A stretch of 64,000 nucleotides of DNA from Companilactobacillus zhachilii (GCF_003606365.2 NZ_CP031933.2:1736001-1800000), one strand, 5' to 3'; numbered from the stretch's first letter, positions 21,223 through 31,418 are shown. Program-made: numbers and translations. The notes: a model not told the origin generated them from the letters alone.

Positions 21223-22638
21223 TTATTCATGTTTATGATGGCTCAAAAACCAAGCTGGAATAACCGCCAAAATAGTTACAATTACCGTTACACCAAATGC
21301 TCCCTGATAAGCAGAATTAAGTCGCTCTGGTGTAATCATCTGACCATTTAACTGCGTTTGAATCCAAGTTGCTAACAATGCTGTTCCGAAAGCTCCACCA
21401 ATATTTTGCAACATTCTTGAAGCAGTTGTTGCTTCTGATACCAATTCTGCTGGCACTCCTGAATAAGCATCGGACATGATTGGAATCGTCATACCACCTT
21501 GCGCAATACCTCGAACAAATAAGGTCAACAGAATAATCCAAGTAGCCGTCTTAGCGTTAAAAAAGGCAAATGGCAACGTACCGATCACTGCAATTAAGAT
21601 AGAAACTAGTACGACCCAACGAGCACCGATTCGATCAGTCAATTTGCCGATTTGACTACGAGCGATTAACAAACCAACACCTTGGGCGATTAGATAAACA
21701 CCTGACATCACAACACTTAAACCACGAATGTTTTGTAAATAAAGTGGCAAGATAAACATGGCACCATTAACTGTTAATCCAGACATCAATAATAAAATAC
21801 TCGATGCCGTAAAGCTTGGAAATCTAAACAATTTCAGACTAACCAAGGCTTTTTGGGGAAATAATTTTGCGTAAACCACGTATCCAATTAATAAAGCGAT
21901 TCCTAGTAACACGGGACCAAAAACATTGAAGTTAGTAAACTTACCGGTGGTACTTAATTTAGTAATACCTAGAATCAAACTGGTGAACATCCCACCCAAT
22001 AATAACAAGCTGATCCAATCAAAAGTCTTCTTACCACCAAGCGGTTTGAATTCTGGCATCATAAAATATAACAATCCTAATGAAGCTAAAACAACTGGAA
22101 TATTAACGTAGAAAATCCAATGCCAATTTAACGATTTAATAATGAAACCACCAAACGTTGGGCCAAGAATTGGTGCTAGAACGGCTGGCAATCCAACAAT
22201 TGCCATAATACTACCCAATCCTTGTGGACCAGTTGCACGCACTACCAATGTTGTAATTATAGAAATAATGACACCAGCGCCGGCACCTTGAATAATTCGG
22301 CCTACGATTAACATATTAATATCAGTAGAAATTTCCGAAACAATTGAGCCTATTAAAAAGACTAATAATGCGGTCAGATAAATTTTCTTCCCACTGAAAT
22401 GGTCGACCAACCAACCTGCCACCGGTACAGCGATTCCTAATGCTAAAATATAACTAGTCGTGACCCATTGCACCATATTGACTGAACTGTGAAGTTCTTT
22501 CATGATAGTATTAATGGCAACATTTGTCATTGTCGTATCAAGCATCGGAGCAATAGCACCCAAAACTAAAATTATGGCTATTTTAACAACCGATGAATGG
22601 GTTTTTGATACTGTTTGCGTATTATTTGAAAATTGCAT
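21223..22638 (-). CDS. MFS drug exporter, DHA2 (EmrB/QacA) family
   Basis: A 471-residue transporter with about 14 membrane segments, the number typical of DHA2. It starts LGAIAPMLDTTMTNVAINTI, a hallmark segment in which the acidic residue of helix 1 is conserved. Motif A is GWLVDHFSGKK and motif C is GLPAVLAPILGPTFGGF. It should export toxic compounds by proton antiport. It is divergent from a TetR gene with a perfect dyad operator between them, so it is very likely induced by a ligand of that repressor. Confidence 0.9.
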   Translation of the reverse strand: MQFSNNTQTVSKTHSSVVKIAIILVLGAIAPMLDTTMTNVAINTIMKELHSSVNMVQWVTTSYILALGIAVPVAGWLVDHFSGKKIYLTALLVFLIGSIVSEISTDINMLIVGRIIQGAGAGVIISIITTLVVRATGPQGLGSIMAIVGLPAVLAPILGPTFGGFIIKSLNWHWIFYVNIPVVLASLGLLYFMMPEFKPLGGKKTFDWISLLLLGGMFTSLILGITKLSTTGKFTNFNVFGPVLLGIALLIGYVVYAKLFPQKALVSLKLFRFPSFTASSILLLMSGLTVNGAMFILPLYLQNIRGLSVVMSGVYLIAQGVGLLIARSQIGKLTDRIGARWVVLVSILIAVIGTLPFAFFNAKTATWIILLTLFVRGIAQGGMTIPIMSDAYSGVPAELVSEATTASRMLQNIGGAFGTALLATWIQTQLNGQMITPERLNSAYQGAFGVTVIVTILAVIPAWFLSHHKHE

Positions 22639-22660
22639 TTCACTTACCTCAATACTTTTT

Positions 22661-22696
22661 TTATCAAATAAGATACTGCGGTTTCTTATTTGATAA
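22661..22696. promoter_or_regulatory. TetR-type operator between MFS and regulator
   Basis: A perfect 13 bp inverted repeat, TTATCAAATAAGA and TCTTATTTGATAA, with 10 bp between the arms, lies midway between the two divergent start codons. It is the expected binding site for the regulator at 22748 and could repress both genes. Confidence 0.75.
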
Positions 22697-22747
22697 ATCG
22701 AATAGTATACCCTAGTATCTTAAAATGCAAGTAAAGGAGTGTTTATT

Positions 22748-23347
22748 TTGTCAAAATTTGATTCAAATGGTCAAAAACGCCGCCGCGGCGCTGATTTGGA
22801 AAATGCTGTTTTAAAAGCCGCTTGGGAACTACTCCAAGAAGTTGGCTACCAAGATTTCACAATGGCTGAAGTTGCCCATCGTGCTAATGCAGCTAAACCG
22901 GTCTTATACCGCCGCTGGCCTGAGAAATCTAGCTTGGCCGCTCATGCTATCCTCAAATTTGGCCCTAAACTAGATTTCACAATTCCCAATACAGGATCAT
23001 TAAGACAAGATCTAGTCGACTTTTTCAGCCAATTAATTAAAATCTTTGACATGTTTGGAACTGACAAACTAAAGGGATTAGTGACTGATCGCTTAAAATC
23101 AATTCCAATGGAGAAACTTTTTTCTGCTCCTAATTCAAAAAATGAACTACAAACAGCCGTTGAACAAATTTTGAGACAAGCTGAAAATCGTCATGAATTA
23201 TCATTCGATAAACTTTCACCAAGAGTTCTTCACCTACCAAGCGTAATCTTCGTTAATGAAGTGGTCAGCCAAGAAGTTGTAACGCAACAAGTTATTATCG
23301 AAATCGTGGACGATATTTTAATGCCAGTCTTTACAGCAAAGCATTGA
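22748..23347 (+). CDS. TetR/AcrR family regulator of the divergent MFS gene
   Basis: A 199-residue regulator. The DNA-binding helix-turn-helix (about residues 15-60) contains ENAVLKAAWELLQEVGYQDFTMAEVAHRANAAKPVLYRRWPEKSSL. The C-terminal ligand-binding domain is of the TetR_C_11-like type, with DMFGTDKLKGLV. I chose the TTG start at 22748 because AGGAG lies 8 bases upstream; an upstream in-frame GTG has no spacing from it. It probably represses the efflux gene through the adjacent dyad and may autoregulate. Confidence 0.87.
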   Translation: MSKFDSNGQKRRRGADLENAVLKAAWELLQEVGYQDFTMAEVAHRANAAKPVLYRRWPEKSSLAAHAILKFGPKLDFTIPNTGSLRQDLVDFFSQLIKIFDMFGTDKLKGLVTDRLKSIPMEKLFSAPNSKNELQTAVEQILRQAENRHELSFDKLSPRVLHLPSVIFVNEVVSQEVVTQQVIIEIVDDILMPVFTAKH

Positions 23348-23374
23348 AAACTACGAAATTCTTGAGCATTAAAA

Positions 23375-23414
23375 AATAGCTCCAGCAGTCCGATTTTGGA
23401 TTGCTGGAGCTATT
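23375..23414. terminator. Terminator, AGCTCCAG family copy 2
   Basis: Hairpin arms AGCTCCAGCAGTCC and GGATTGCTGGAGCT flanked by A and T runs, just after the TetR gene. Relative to copy 1 both strands changed at matched positions. Confidence 0.85.
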
Positions 23415-23628
23415 TACGTTAAAAGAGTAAGGTTCCTACCTAAACCAAATATACTTTTAATTTTATTTCTGGAACGACATATCAAAAAAACGAGCGGTGC
23501 TAGTTGATTTCAGACCGTAGGAATAAAATCACTTTCAAAAATCCATACCCCTTATCCTATAACTTTAGCTATCAGTGACATTATAATATTGAAAGTTATT
23601 CACTATTAATTTAGAAACAAAGAATAAA

Positions 23629-23807
23629 CTAGCCGGAAAGAACAAGAGATTTTGGTCGCTGTGCAGGTGGCGTTAACACTTTAGTGTTTACACCACGGGA
23701 CGACTTTTGAAACTCGCGATTTGTGCGAGGTTCAAAATCGAGACAAAAGACCTCGGCTTTTGTCGGTCCCCATAGCGACCAAAATTTCTTGCTCTTGGAG
23801 GCGGAAT
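23629..23807 (+). repeat. NJ element copy 7 (common outer arm)
   Basis: A single copy in forward orientation, from CTAGCCGGAA to GGAGGCGGAAT, between convergent genes. Outer arm AGAACAAG with partner CTTGCTCT has one mismatch. Inner hairpins keep full pairing with unique sequence: AACAC/GTGTT around TTTA, and GACAAAAG/CTTTTGTC around the conserved ACCTCGG loop. These are clean compensatory changes relative to copies 6 and 8. The 213 bp before it (23416-23628) hold nothing I can identify. Confidence 0.87.
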
Positions 23808-23828
23808 ATTTAACTAGAGAAACGCGTA

Positions 23829-25633
23829 TCACAGAGTTTTATTATTGATATCTTTCACAACGACAACTGTCTTGCCATCTTTATAACCAGTAAAACTAAT
23901 TTGATCACCACTTTGAATAAACATATTACGTGGATAATCTTTAATTGAAGCATAGAACACATTCTCATTTTCATTTAATAAGAATGCGACTTCACTATTA
24001 TTTACTTTCACAACTCGTTTGACAGTCCCATTAAACCGTTGTTTCTTACCTGAATAGGAAGAACTGGCCGTTCCCAAGTCGGTATTAAATAAATTACGGT
24101 ATTTCTGCAAAGTTGATTTAGCATCTGTTCCAACCGCTACAGTATCTTGGGTACCGTTACCATTTGCCAATAAATAAACGTAAGACATGAAGGCACCGTT
24201 ATCATCAATCATTGAAACAACCCAAGTTGGTTTACCATCTATCCGATAAAGTAGCGGCATATTGGCTTTCCACTGTGTTTGTTTCATACGATTTTCGGCT
24301 AAGCTGTCGGCCCGATTAGGCGTCATAGCGTCGGCTTCTTCACGATAATAATAGGTCTTACCCGTTTTAGCATTTACGTACATATATCCTAAAACAGATG
24401 TCTGTTTCTTATTGTTACTTGTCATTGAAGTAAAGTAGTAAATATTATTCTTGTAGGCAATCGGTGTAAAAACATCATCATGGCCTTCTGTTCCGACCTT
24501 TTCAACCGACTTCATAACGCCGAGACGGGAACCTCCAAAACCGTGAGCATTCCACCAACCGTTACGTTCAGCCGCATAAGAATAAATTTTCTCACTCGCA
24601 ATATTAGGATCAAAAGTTACGTCAATCCATTTAGGCTCAGTCCCTTGCTTATAAACTTTTACTTTACCAGAAACTGAATCTAATACCGCTACATAAATCT
24701 TGCGATAATTCTTCCGGTTCGATAAACCATACTGCTTATATAACGTCTGAACGTAGTATGGATGACCGGATTCATTAATTTCTAATTGCGGTGCACTGCC
24801 TGATACAACTAACCCCGACCAACTATTGATGCATAAATTTTTCTCGATGCATCATGACCAAAGTAAGCTGATGGCGTATAACGCATACTTTTACGCACAA
24901 ATTTGGGTTTTGCATTCTTAGAAGTTGCATCAACTATAAAGTAACCTGGAACTTTCTTATAGTGGTTGTAACGGAAAAATGAACCATCAAAATCTAACGG
25001 TGCTATATAAACTAATTTACCATGATAAAACTGCACCCGAGCATGATTCAATGAGTAAACGTTGGAATCAGGTACATTGGATAATGAGTTCTGCATCTGA
25101 TTACGAACCGTTTTATATGAATTAACAACTGGTACTTCCTTACTCTGCGAATTAATCACTGGCATAGGAGCATTCTTAGTTGTTGAATTCTCCGTTACAT
25201 CAGTCATTCTAGCGACCGCTTTAGTTGTTGCAAAGCCAGCCGCCATAATAACTAAAATCATTGCCGCTAAAAGTAATAATGATCCGACTGTGGTGCCTAG
25301 AAACTTACCTGCTAACTTAAATCCCGGTTGGTTAACTTCACGTCGACCTTCTTCTCGATGCGGAATTATATGGTTGGAAAACGTCAGAACAATTCCATGT
25401 AACGCTGCCGCAACGGCTAACCAAAGTAAATTGAACCCTATTACCATTTTCCAAGTTTGATCAGGATTCATGAAGTAAAGAAAGAATAGCGCTACTAAAA
25501 ATAAAACCACTTGCACAAAAACATGAAATTGAACTCGTAAATGTGTACTGTGATTTTTAGCCAACGCGTAACCAAATGGTACAAATGATAACACTGTAAA
25601 TTCAAGTGTCAGTAATAAAAATAGTAAAAGCAT
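23829..25633 (-). pseudogene. Membrane protein with C-terminal OB-like region, frameshifted
   Basis: Two frames make one gene of about 600 codons. The 5' part has four to five membrane segments (about residues 1-140) and an extracellular-looking region. It stops at 24809 after RKIYASIV. The continuing frame begins near WSGLVVSGSAPQLEI and runs unbroken to the stop at 23829, including the segment ahead of the first downstream Met, and ends in a small beta-rich domain (FNGTVKRVV..GDQISFTGYKDG). One missing base around 24824-24827 explains the break. I do not recognise the family. Cause: real lesion or sequencing error. Confidence 0.7.
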
Positions 25634-25702
25634 GCTTCATCCCCCTTATTCTGCTTGATAGACCATCCATTGATAATTATCAGTATCTTTTAATAACATA
25701 TA

Positions 25703-26026
25703 CTACAAGCCTTCATACGGCTCTTGAGTAATTGGAATTGTTAATTCAAACCCCGCTGAAACAGCCGCATCTCTAATTTTGTGAATGTCATCGACAACTA
25801 CATTGACCCACATTGATTCTGGTGTGACTGTGGGTACCTTAAAACCTACGGCCTCGTTCTTACTAAGAAAGTGAATTTTCATCCCTTCCATATCAACTAA
25901 TACCGTGTCATCCTTTTCAACTGTGCTCTGAATCTCCAAAATTTTCACATCAAACACTTGGCTGAACGTTTGAGCAGCCATCAGTGCATTAGAAACAACA
26001 ATATCTAGTTCAATTCCCTTTTTCAC
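25703..26026 (-). CDS. VOC (glyoxalase/bleomycin-resistance fold) protein, cut short by an in-frame TAG
   Basis: A 107-residue product of the vicinal oxygen chelate fold, PhnB-like, with a GTG start after GGAGGA. After YEGL an in-frame TAG (25703-25705) ends it, yet the same frame continues with YMLLKDTDNYQWMVYQAE to a natural TAA at 25646-25648, matching the usual C-terminal strand of the family. A one-base change from a sense codon would explain this. The truncated form lacks the last strand and may be unstable. Function is unknown. It lies 12 bp upstream of the broken membrane protein gene. Confidence 0.7.
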   Translation of the reverse strand: MKKGIELDIVVSNALMAAQTFSQVFDVKILEIQSTVEKDDTVLVDMEGMKIHFLSKNEAVGFKVPTVTPESMWVNVVVDDIHKIRDAAVSAGFELTIPITQEPYEGL

Positions 26027-26225
26027 AGAGACTTCCTCCGAACATATATGTCATAATTTAAGTTTAACAGAGGGGCAATGGATAAAAGAAGAAAATTAAA
26101 TAGTTTTTGAATCTTTCAACTTTTTGTTATTAAATTAATGTATGTTACAAAAATTATTTAAAATAATAATCAAACGAACAACTAGCATTATGCGTTAAAT
26201 TAAAAAAATTAAATGAGGTTTTAAA

Positions 26226-26963
26226 ATGAATCCAACGATTGAAAACATGCTCCAACACGTTTCTGTCCGAAATTTTACCGACCAACCAGTTACTACTGAT
26301 CAAAAGAATGCCTTAATAGCAGCCGCTCAACACGGTTCTTCAAGTGAATTTGTACAAGCTTTTTCTATAATTGAAATAACTGACCCAACGCTTCGTAACA
26401 AATTGTCTGATATAACCATAAGTTCACCACATGTAAAAAAAGCTAACACTTTTTATATCTTCATTGCTGATTTACATCGTCAAGCTACCATTTTACGAAA
26501 TAATCAGAAAAAATTAGATAGCATCAAAAATATGGAAGCCCTGCTAGTAGCCACAATCGATACAACCATCGCCGCACAAAATATGGCTACTGCGGCAGAA
26601 TCAATGGGACTAGGAATTTGTTATATCGGAAGTTTGCGCAACAATATCAAGCAAGTGGCAAGCCTACTAAATTTGCCAGATTTCACCATACCACTTTTTG
26701 GAATGACCATCGGCGTACCAGCTACCAAGAACGAACTAAAACCACGACTACCTCAAACAAATCAAGTTGCCACTAACTCTTATGACAACCAAAAGTTCAA
26801 CGATTTAGCAGCCTATGATAAAAAGGTAAAAGATTATTACACTAATCGAAAAACTAATCCCAGCAACACATCTTGGACCGATAAAAACCTAGCAATCTTC
26901 AAAGAAGTTCATCGTCCTGACGTAGCAGAGTTCTTGAAAGCACAAGGCTTTTCACTGAGTTAA
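26226..26963 (+). CDS. Nitroreductase family FMN oxidoreductase (NfsA/FRP type)
   Basis: A 245-residue flavin reductase. The N-terminus SVRNFTDQPVTTDQKNALIAAAQHGSSS is the FMN-binding pattern of NADPH-dependent nitro/flavin reductases. The central region AAQNMATAAESMGLGICYIGSLRNN forms the FMN and dimer site, and an extended C-terminal segment fits the NfsA/Frp class of about 250 residues. The physiological substrate is unknown. Good RBS (ATGAGG, 8 bases before the ATG). Monocistronic, with its own terminator. Confidence 0.9.
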   Translation: MNPTIENMLQHVSVRNFTDQPVTTDQKNALIAAAQHGSSSEFVQAFSIIEITDPTLRNKLSDITISSPHVKKANTFYIFIADLHRQATILRNNQKKLDSIKNMEALLVATIDTTIAAQNMATAAESMGLGICYIGSLRNNIKQVASLLNLPDFTIPLFGMTIGVPATKNELKPRLPQTNQVATNSYDNQKFNDLAAYDKKVKDYYTNRKTNPSNTSWTDKNLAIFKEVHRPDVAEFLKAQGFSLS

Positions 26964-26984
26964 CGATAAATATTAATACATAAT

Positions 26985-27040
26985 AAAAACTAGTAATGAA
27001 ATTACCTCAATTATGAGATTTTTTTATTACTAGTTTTTTT
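26985..27040 (+). terminator. Nitroreductase terminator
   Basis: Long hairpin with outer arms AAAACTAGTAAT and ATTACTAGTTTT and a partly paired inner part (ACCTCA/TGAGAT), followed by T7. Confidence 0.75.
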
Positions 27041-27073
27041 AAATCATCGTGACAATTCAAATCCTCAATAAAA

Positions 27074-27255
27074 CTAACCGGAAAGAGCAAGAAAAATTAG
27101 GTCGCTGTGCAGGTGGCGTTAGAGCTTTAGCTCTTACACCACGGGACGAACTTTGAAACTCGCGGTTTTTGCGAGGTTCAAAGTCGAGGCCTGAGACCTT
27201 GGCTCAGGCCGGTCCCCACAGCGACCTAATTTTTTCTTGCTCTTGGAGGCGGCAT
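27074..27255 (+). repeat. NJ element copy 8 (common outer arm)
   Basis: A forward copy from CTAACCGGAA to GGAGGCGGCAT, and the best preserved fold: outer arms AGAGCAAGAAAAATTAGG paired with CCTAATTTTTTCTTGCTCT, then TCGCTGTG/CACAGCGA. Inside are AGAGC/GCTCT around TTTA, ACTTTGAA-CTCGC with GCGAG-TTCAAAGT, and GGCCTGAG/CTCAGGCC around ACCTTGG. GGGAC/GTCCC closes the inner junction. It lies between two tandem plus-strand genes. Confidence 0.88.
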
Positions 27256-27405
27256 ATTAAAAAAAACAACCCTTTTTCTGTAAATTTACACAACTATAAC
27301 AAAAATTTACATTAATTGAACATAAAATATACACTACTTTTATATCATCTAATTATAGTAAATTAATAATTTGTTTCGCTGAAATAAAGATAGTAGGTGT
27401 AAAAA

Positions 27406-28230
27406 ATGGATAATTTAGGTGATATTTTAAAAGAAGCGCGGCAGCAACAAAAGCTTTCTCAACTTGAGACTGCTGAAGACATTTGTTCCCAATCAACACT
27501 TTCTGAAATTGAACACAACAAATACATCCCCAATACGCAACTATTAATCAACCTTTGCGAACGTCTCTCAGTTGTTTTTGATGATTTGACATTAGCAAGC
27601 AATTTCAAGATTTGTAAGGAAAAATACTTTAACCAAAAAGTCAGTTATTTTTACAAGCACCATGAATTCGACGAATTACGCATATTCTTAAATCGACCAA
27701 CCGTTTTAGAAACAGTCCAAACTAGCAAGCAAACTCAAGCATATTACTTTTATTTAGCCGTTTGTTCCCTCAAACTCGATCATAAATTCGATAATGCTAA
27801 AGAACTTCTCAAATTATCATTAGCCAGTGCCGGTCATAGTCGTAAACAGACTACCCTGACTCGCTTGGGTAATATTGCTTTAGGTTACGTCTACGCTAGA
27901 CAAGGTTTAAAAACATCAGCCTTACGTCAAATTGAGCTTTCCTTGAAGAATTTTCCTAAAAACACATATGAAGAAAATCTTAATTTGATTTTTTACATGG
28001 CAGCTCTTTCTTATTTTCAACTTTCACAGTTTGATAACGCTATTGAAGCTATCGAACAAGGTATTCATTATATTACTGAAAATGAATCACATTTCATGCT
28101 AATCAACAGCCTTTATTTGATGGCTAATATTGCTAAAATTGTTAAACAAAAAAATGCTCAATTGGCAATTAAAAATTATGATCTTTTCAATATCTTCATT
28201 CACGAAAGAGCTTATGAACAAGTTAACTAA
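27406..28230 (+). CDS. XRE-type regulator with TPR-like C-terminal region
   Basis: A 274-residue protein: a helix-turn-helix at about residues 5-60 (LGDILKEARQQQKLSQ, STLSEIEHNKYIPN), then about 200 residues of helical repeats resembling the TPR sensor domain of Rgg/PlcR/MutR regulators. Such proteins usually bind short peptide pheromones. I looked for a small hydrophobic peptide gene beside it and found none in 27256-27405 or 28231-28310. Target genes are unknown; the nearest is the NUDIX gene downstream on the same strand. Confidence 0.82.
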   Translation: MDNLGDILKEARQQQKLSQLETAEDICSQSTLSEIEHNKYIPNTQLLINLCERLSVVFDDLTLASNFKICKEKYFNQKVSYFYKHHEFDELRIFLNRPTVLETVQTSKQTQAYYFYLAVCSLKLDHKFDNAKELLKLSLASAGHSRKQTTLTRLGNIALGYVYARQGLKTSALRQIELSLKNFPKNTYEENLNLIFYMAALSYFQLSQFDNAIEAIEQGIHYITENESHFMLINSLYLMANIAKIVKQKNAQLAIKNYDLFNIFIHERAYEQVN

Positions 28231-28310
28231 TAACCCGTCAAATCACAATCGAAAGCGTTTTTACATTTATAAAAAATGTTATAATTTTCACTAAAGGAAG
28301 GTTATAACTT

Positions 28311-28937
28311 ATGGCAGATATCGAACAACTTTTAGAACAATTACAAGCAATCGCTCAAACCGGCAAACATTACAGCAAAGATGTTTTTGACCGTGAACGC
28401 TACGATCAACTCGAAGAGGTAGCTAAAAAATTGACTGCACAATTAGTAAGTAATGCTTCTCCAAAGAAACTAGATATTTATTTTGACCAAGATACTGGCT
28501 ACGTAACTCCGAAAGTCGATATTCGTGCCGCCATCTTTAAGGATGATAAGATTTTACTCGTTCGTGAAAAAAGTAGTGGTCAATGGTCAATTCCCGGCGG
28601 TTGGGGTGACATTGGTTATTCAGCAGCTGATATTGCCGTTAAAGAAACCTTTGAAGAAGCCGGAATCAAAGTTAAGCCCTTAAAAATGATTTCAATTAAA
28701 GATATGCAAAAAAATCACTATCCCAAAAAGAATCTAAATTATGTTTATAAACTTTTCTTTGAATGTGAGCCAGAAGAAAATGGTATTCATAGTGGCGTCG
28801 AAACATCCGATGTTAAATACTTTACTCCAGATGAAGCTTTAAATTTGGACTTATCATTAGCACGAAATATGCCCGATGATTTCAAACGAGCTTTTGAATG
28901 TCACCATTCAATTAATTGGCAGACTTATTTTGATTAG
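28311..28937 (+). CDS. NUDIX hydrolase with N-terminal helical domain
   Basis: A 208-residue NUDIX protein with an N-terminal domain of about 60 residues (IEQLLEQLQAIAQTGKHYSKDVFDRERY), as in the ADP-ribose pyrophosphatase-like group with a Nudix_N_2 domain. The Nudix box is at about residues 97-120 and ends KETFEEAGI. The metal-binding Glu pair is present, but the first Glu of the box (G-x5-E) is Tyr here and the Arg of REU is Lys. Probable substrates are nucleoside diphosphate derivatives. RBS AAGGAAGG. Confidence 0.87.
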   Translation: MADIEQLLEQLQAIAQTGKHYSKDVFDRERYDQLEEVAKKLTAQLVSNASPKKLDIYFDQDTGYVTPKVDIRAAIFKDDKILLVREKSSGQWSIPGGWGDIGYSAADIAVKETFEEAGIKVKPLKMISIKDMQKNHYPKKNLNYVYKLFFECEPEENGIHSGVETSDVKYFTPDEALNLDLSLARNMPDDFKRAFECHHSINWQTYFD

Positions 28938-28946
28938 AAACTATAT

Positions 28947-29465
28947 CTACAAACGAGACATCTTTTTTAAAAGATGTCTTTTTGCTCTAGTATTAGTGAT
29001 AATAAAAATTTGTGCATCATCCTTTTTATATTTTTCAATTAACCTAAGTATTTTGTCATCATCATAGACAAAAATCGTTCTCAAAAAATCAAGATAGTCG
29101 GAGTCTAAATGTTCACTAAACTGTTCTGGCATCTCGGCTCTACTACTTTTATCAATTCTCCACAATAGAGAACGTTTTAAAACTCTAAATAATGACTTTA
29201 TTCTACTTACTTTGAGCCAAATAATAATATCGGCTTGAGGTATTCTTAAATTCATCGTTCTAGCATAATTACCGTCAATAATCCAGTTCACTTGATTCAT
29301 GAATAGTGTCTGCTGGCGGTCAAACCAAATCTTAGCATTATCAGAATAGTCGGTCGTATGCCACAAACTATCAAGGTGCATTAATGGATAGCCAGTAATT
29401 CTTGCAATTTTTTTCGATAAAGTCGACTTACCTGTCCCAGAATTTCCAACAATTATAATATGCAT
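28947..29465 (-). CDS. P-loop AAA/adenylate-kinase-like protein (topology-modulation type)
   Basis: A 172-residue P-loop protein starting at ATG 29465 (MHIIIVGNSGTGKSTLSKKIA). The Walker A GNSGTGKST is at residues 8-16, followed by the MHLDSLWH segment, DGNYARTMN and IIWLKVSRIK, matching small kinases annotated as DNA topology modulation protein FlaR. The real substrate of this family is unknown, perhaps a nucleotide or nucleoside. Its end overlaps a terminator shared with the NUDIX gene. Confidence 0.8.
   Translation of the reverse strand: MHIIIVGNSGTGKSTLSKKIARITGYPLMHLDSLWHTTDYSDNAKIWFDRQQTLFMNQVNWIIDGNYARTMNLRIPQADIIIWLKVSRIKSLFRVLKRSLLWRIDKSSRAEMPEQFSEHLDSDYLDFLRTIFVYDDDKILRLIEKYKKDDAQIFIITNTRAKRHLLKKMSRL
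28956..28983. terminator. Bidirectional terminator
   Basis: Hairpin AGACATCTTTT/AAAAGATGTCT with T run, between the convergent NUDIX and P-loop kinase genes. It overlaps the end of the latter. Confidence 0.7.
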
Positions 29466-29565
29466 CGTTATTACTACCCCCAAACGCTTTTATCATTACA
29501 ATAGCATACTCAAATATAGTAAAAGTACAATTCTACGTTTGGTCTAACAAAATATTCAAAATTCA

Positions 29566-29605
29566 CAAAAAAACACGAAATCTGTAAAAGGATTTCGTGT
29601 TTTTC
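29566..29605. terminator. Oleate hydratase terminator
   Basis: Hairpin AAACACGAAATC/GATTTCGTGTTT with A and T runs on both sides. It lies 6 bp past the oleate hydratase stop. Confidence 0.85.
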
Positions 29606-29611
29606 TATTTT

Positions 29612-31384
29612 CTATAGCAAATGTGCATCTTTCAATAATTCTTCAATATATGTGCCATGGACTTTCTCCATAACCTTCTTTTCAATCATTCTTTCCTTAA
29701 ATGGCAACTTGATATCTTCAATCTTTTGCTTACCATCCAAGTAGTAAATTGCTCTCAACAATGTCCGTACATCAAAGGCTGAGCCAAATACTTCGGGAAC
29801 CGCACGATCAACATTTAGCAAAGTATAGACAGCTTCCATAGCTGTTCTGACTGAGTATTCGGTTGTAAAGACGGTGTCACGTTCTGTTTCAGCAAAGTTA
29901 CCGATAAAGGCCAAGTTCTTTGAACCTTCTGGAACTACTAATGGACGATCGCCCACTTTTCTTGGCATAAAGTATGAAGTGATGTAAGGCATGTGTGCTG
30001 GAATTGTGCTGGCATGATTTTCAGCAATATCCTTGATTTTGTCTGTAGGAACACCAATATGGTATAGCCACTCTTCACAAAGTTCATCACCGGTGCACTC
30101 AGTAATCTTCTTATTGACGAAGTTACCTGGTTTATCTGAGAATAGTCCATAAACCCAAACGACTAACTCATTATCCTTTTGTCTCTTGAAGTGTTTTTGA
30201 CGACTAATTGAGTAACCGTACAACCAGTTAGAATCCTTAATACTTACAGGACCACTTGTGACAATTGAACCACTGTGTGGATCCTTTTGACTGATTTTTT
30301 CAATATATGGTGTTACTTCATCGTCTGTCAAAGTAATTGTTCCTGAAATTGTCCAGTTAGCTTCAGGAATATTCTTGCAGAAGACGTCTGGATTACCAAA
30401 GGCTTTATCTTGTTTAGCCAAGTTTTCCCAAAGTGACCAACTGCTACCTAATTCATGCTCAGTTGGTGCTGGGTGAGTCTTGTCACCATAAGTTGTACTT
30501 TCAGTAATTGAACCATTTGTAACAAAGACAAGATCATTTTCGGTCAAAGCAATGGTGCTGTCCTTGCCATCAGTTGTCATGTCAATTTCTGTGGCAACTT
30601 TTGAACCATTTGAAGTATCAACTTTTATATTGTTGACGTGTGTATTATATGTAAATTGAACGCCCTTATCTTCCAAGAACTTGATCATTGGTTGAATCAA
30701 TGATTCGTATTGATTGTATTTTGTAAATCTCAACGATGATAGATTTGAAAGTGAGTCGATATGATGACAGAAACGCATCAAGTAACGTCTCATCTCCATA
30801 GCACTGGCCCATGGTTCAAAGGCAAACATTGTTGACCAATAGAGCCAGAAGTTAGAATTCAAGAAGTCTTCTGAGAATACTTCATTGATCTTCTTGTCAC
30901 CCAAATCTTTTTCAGGTGTCATAACCAAATCAATCAATTCTTTAACAGCTTTAGGTGTCAAAGTTAATTGACCTTCAGTTGGCAATTCCTTACCTTGATC
31001 TTGGATAACTCTACCATGTGAGAAACTTGGATCTTTCTTGTTTAACCAATAAAATTCATCCAAAACTGATGCATCTGGATCTTCCAATGAAGGAATTGAT
31101 CTGAACAAATCCCAAAGCGTTTCGAAATGAGGTTCCATCTCTCTACCACCACGGATAATATAGCCCTTTTGCTCGTTCCAAATACCGTCCATACTACCAC
31201 CGGGTAGAGCGAGTTCTTCGAGAACATGAATCTTGTCGCCTTTCATTTGACCATCACGTACAAGAAATGAAGCTGCAGCCAATCCAGCTAAACCAGATCC
31301 AACAATGTAGGCCGACTTATCGTCAACACCTTCTGGCTTCAAAGGTCTTGCAAATGCTTCATAATTACCATTACTTCTATACAT
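29612..31384 (-). CDS. ohyA: Oleate hydratase
   Basis: A 590-residue FAD enzyme (formerly myosin-cross-reactive antigen) that hydrates oleic and linoleic acid to 10-hydroxy fatty acids at the membrane, detoxifying unsaturated fatty acids. The FAD motif [13 protein letters not shown] is at about residues 30-42. The [17 protein letters not shown] segment carries the active-site acid, and [17 protein letters not shown] and [13 protein letters not shown] are family signatures. I start at ATG 31384 with AGAGGTGG upstream; an in-frame GTG lies three codons earlier. A cre-like site lies in its promoter region. Confidence 0.95.
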   Translation of the reverse strand: MYRSNGNYEAFARPLKPEGVDDKSAYIVGSGLAGLAAASFLVRDGQMKGDKIHVLEELALPGGSMDGIWNEQKGYIIRGGREMEPHFETLWDLFRSIPSLEDPDASVLDEFYWLNKKDPSFSHGRVIQDQGKELPTEGQLTLTPKAVKELIDLVMTPEKDLGDKKINEVFSEDFLNSNFWLYWSTMFAFEPWASAMEMRRYLMRFCHHIDSLSNLSSLRFTKYNQYESLIQPMIKFLEDKGVQFTYNTHVNNIKVDTSNGSKVATEIDMTTDGKDSTIALTENDLVFVTNGSITESTTYGDKTHPAPTEHELGSSWSLWENLAKQDKAFGNPDVFCKNIPEANWTISGTITLTDDEVTPYIEKISQKDPHSGSIVTSGPVSIKDSNWLYGYSISRQKHFKRQKDNELVVWVYGLFSDKPGNFVNKKITECTGDELCEEWLYHIGVPTDKIKDIAENHASTIPAHMPYITSYFMPRKVGDRPLVVPEGSKNLAFIGNFAETERDTVFTTEYSVRTAMEAVYTLLNVDRAVPEVFGSAFDVRTLLRAIYYLDGKQKIEDIKLPFKERMIEKKVMEKVHGTYIEELLKDAHLL

Positions 31385-31418
31385 AAGAACCACCTCTTGA
31401 TTAAATTAGCTTTCGTTT

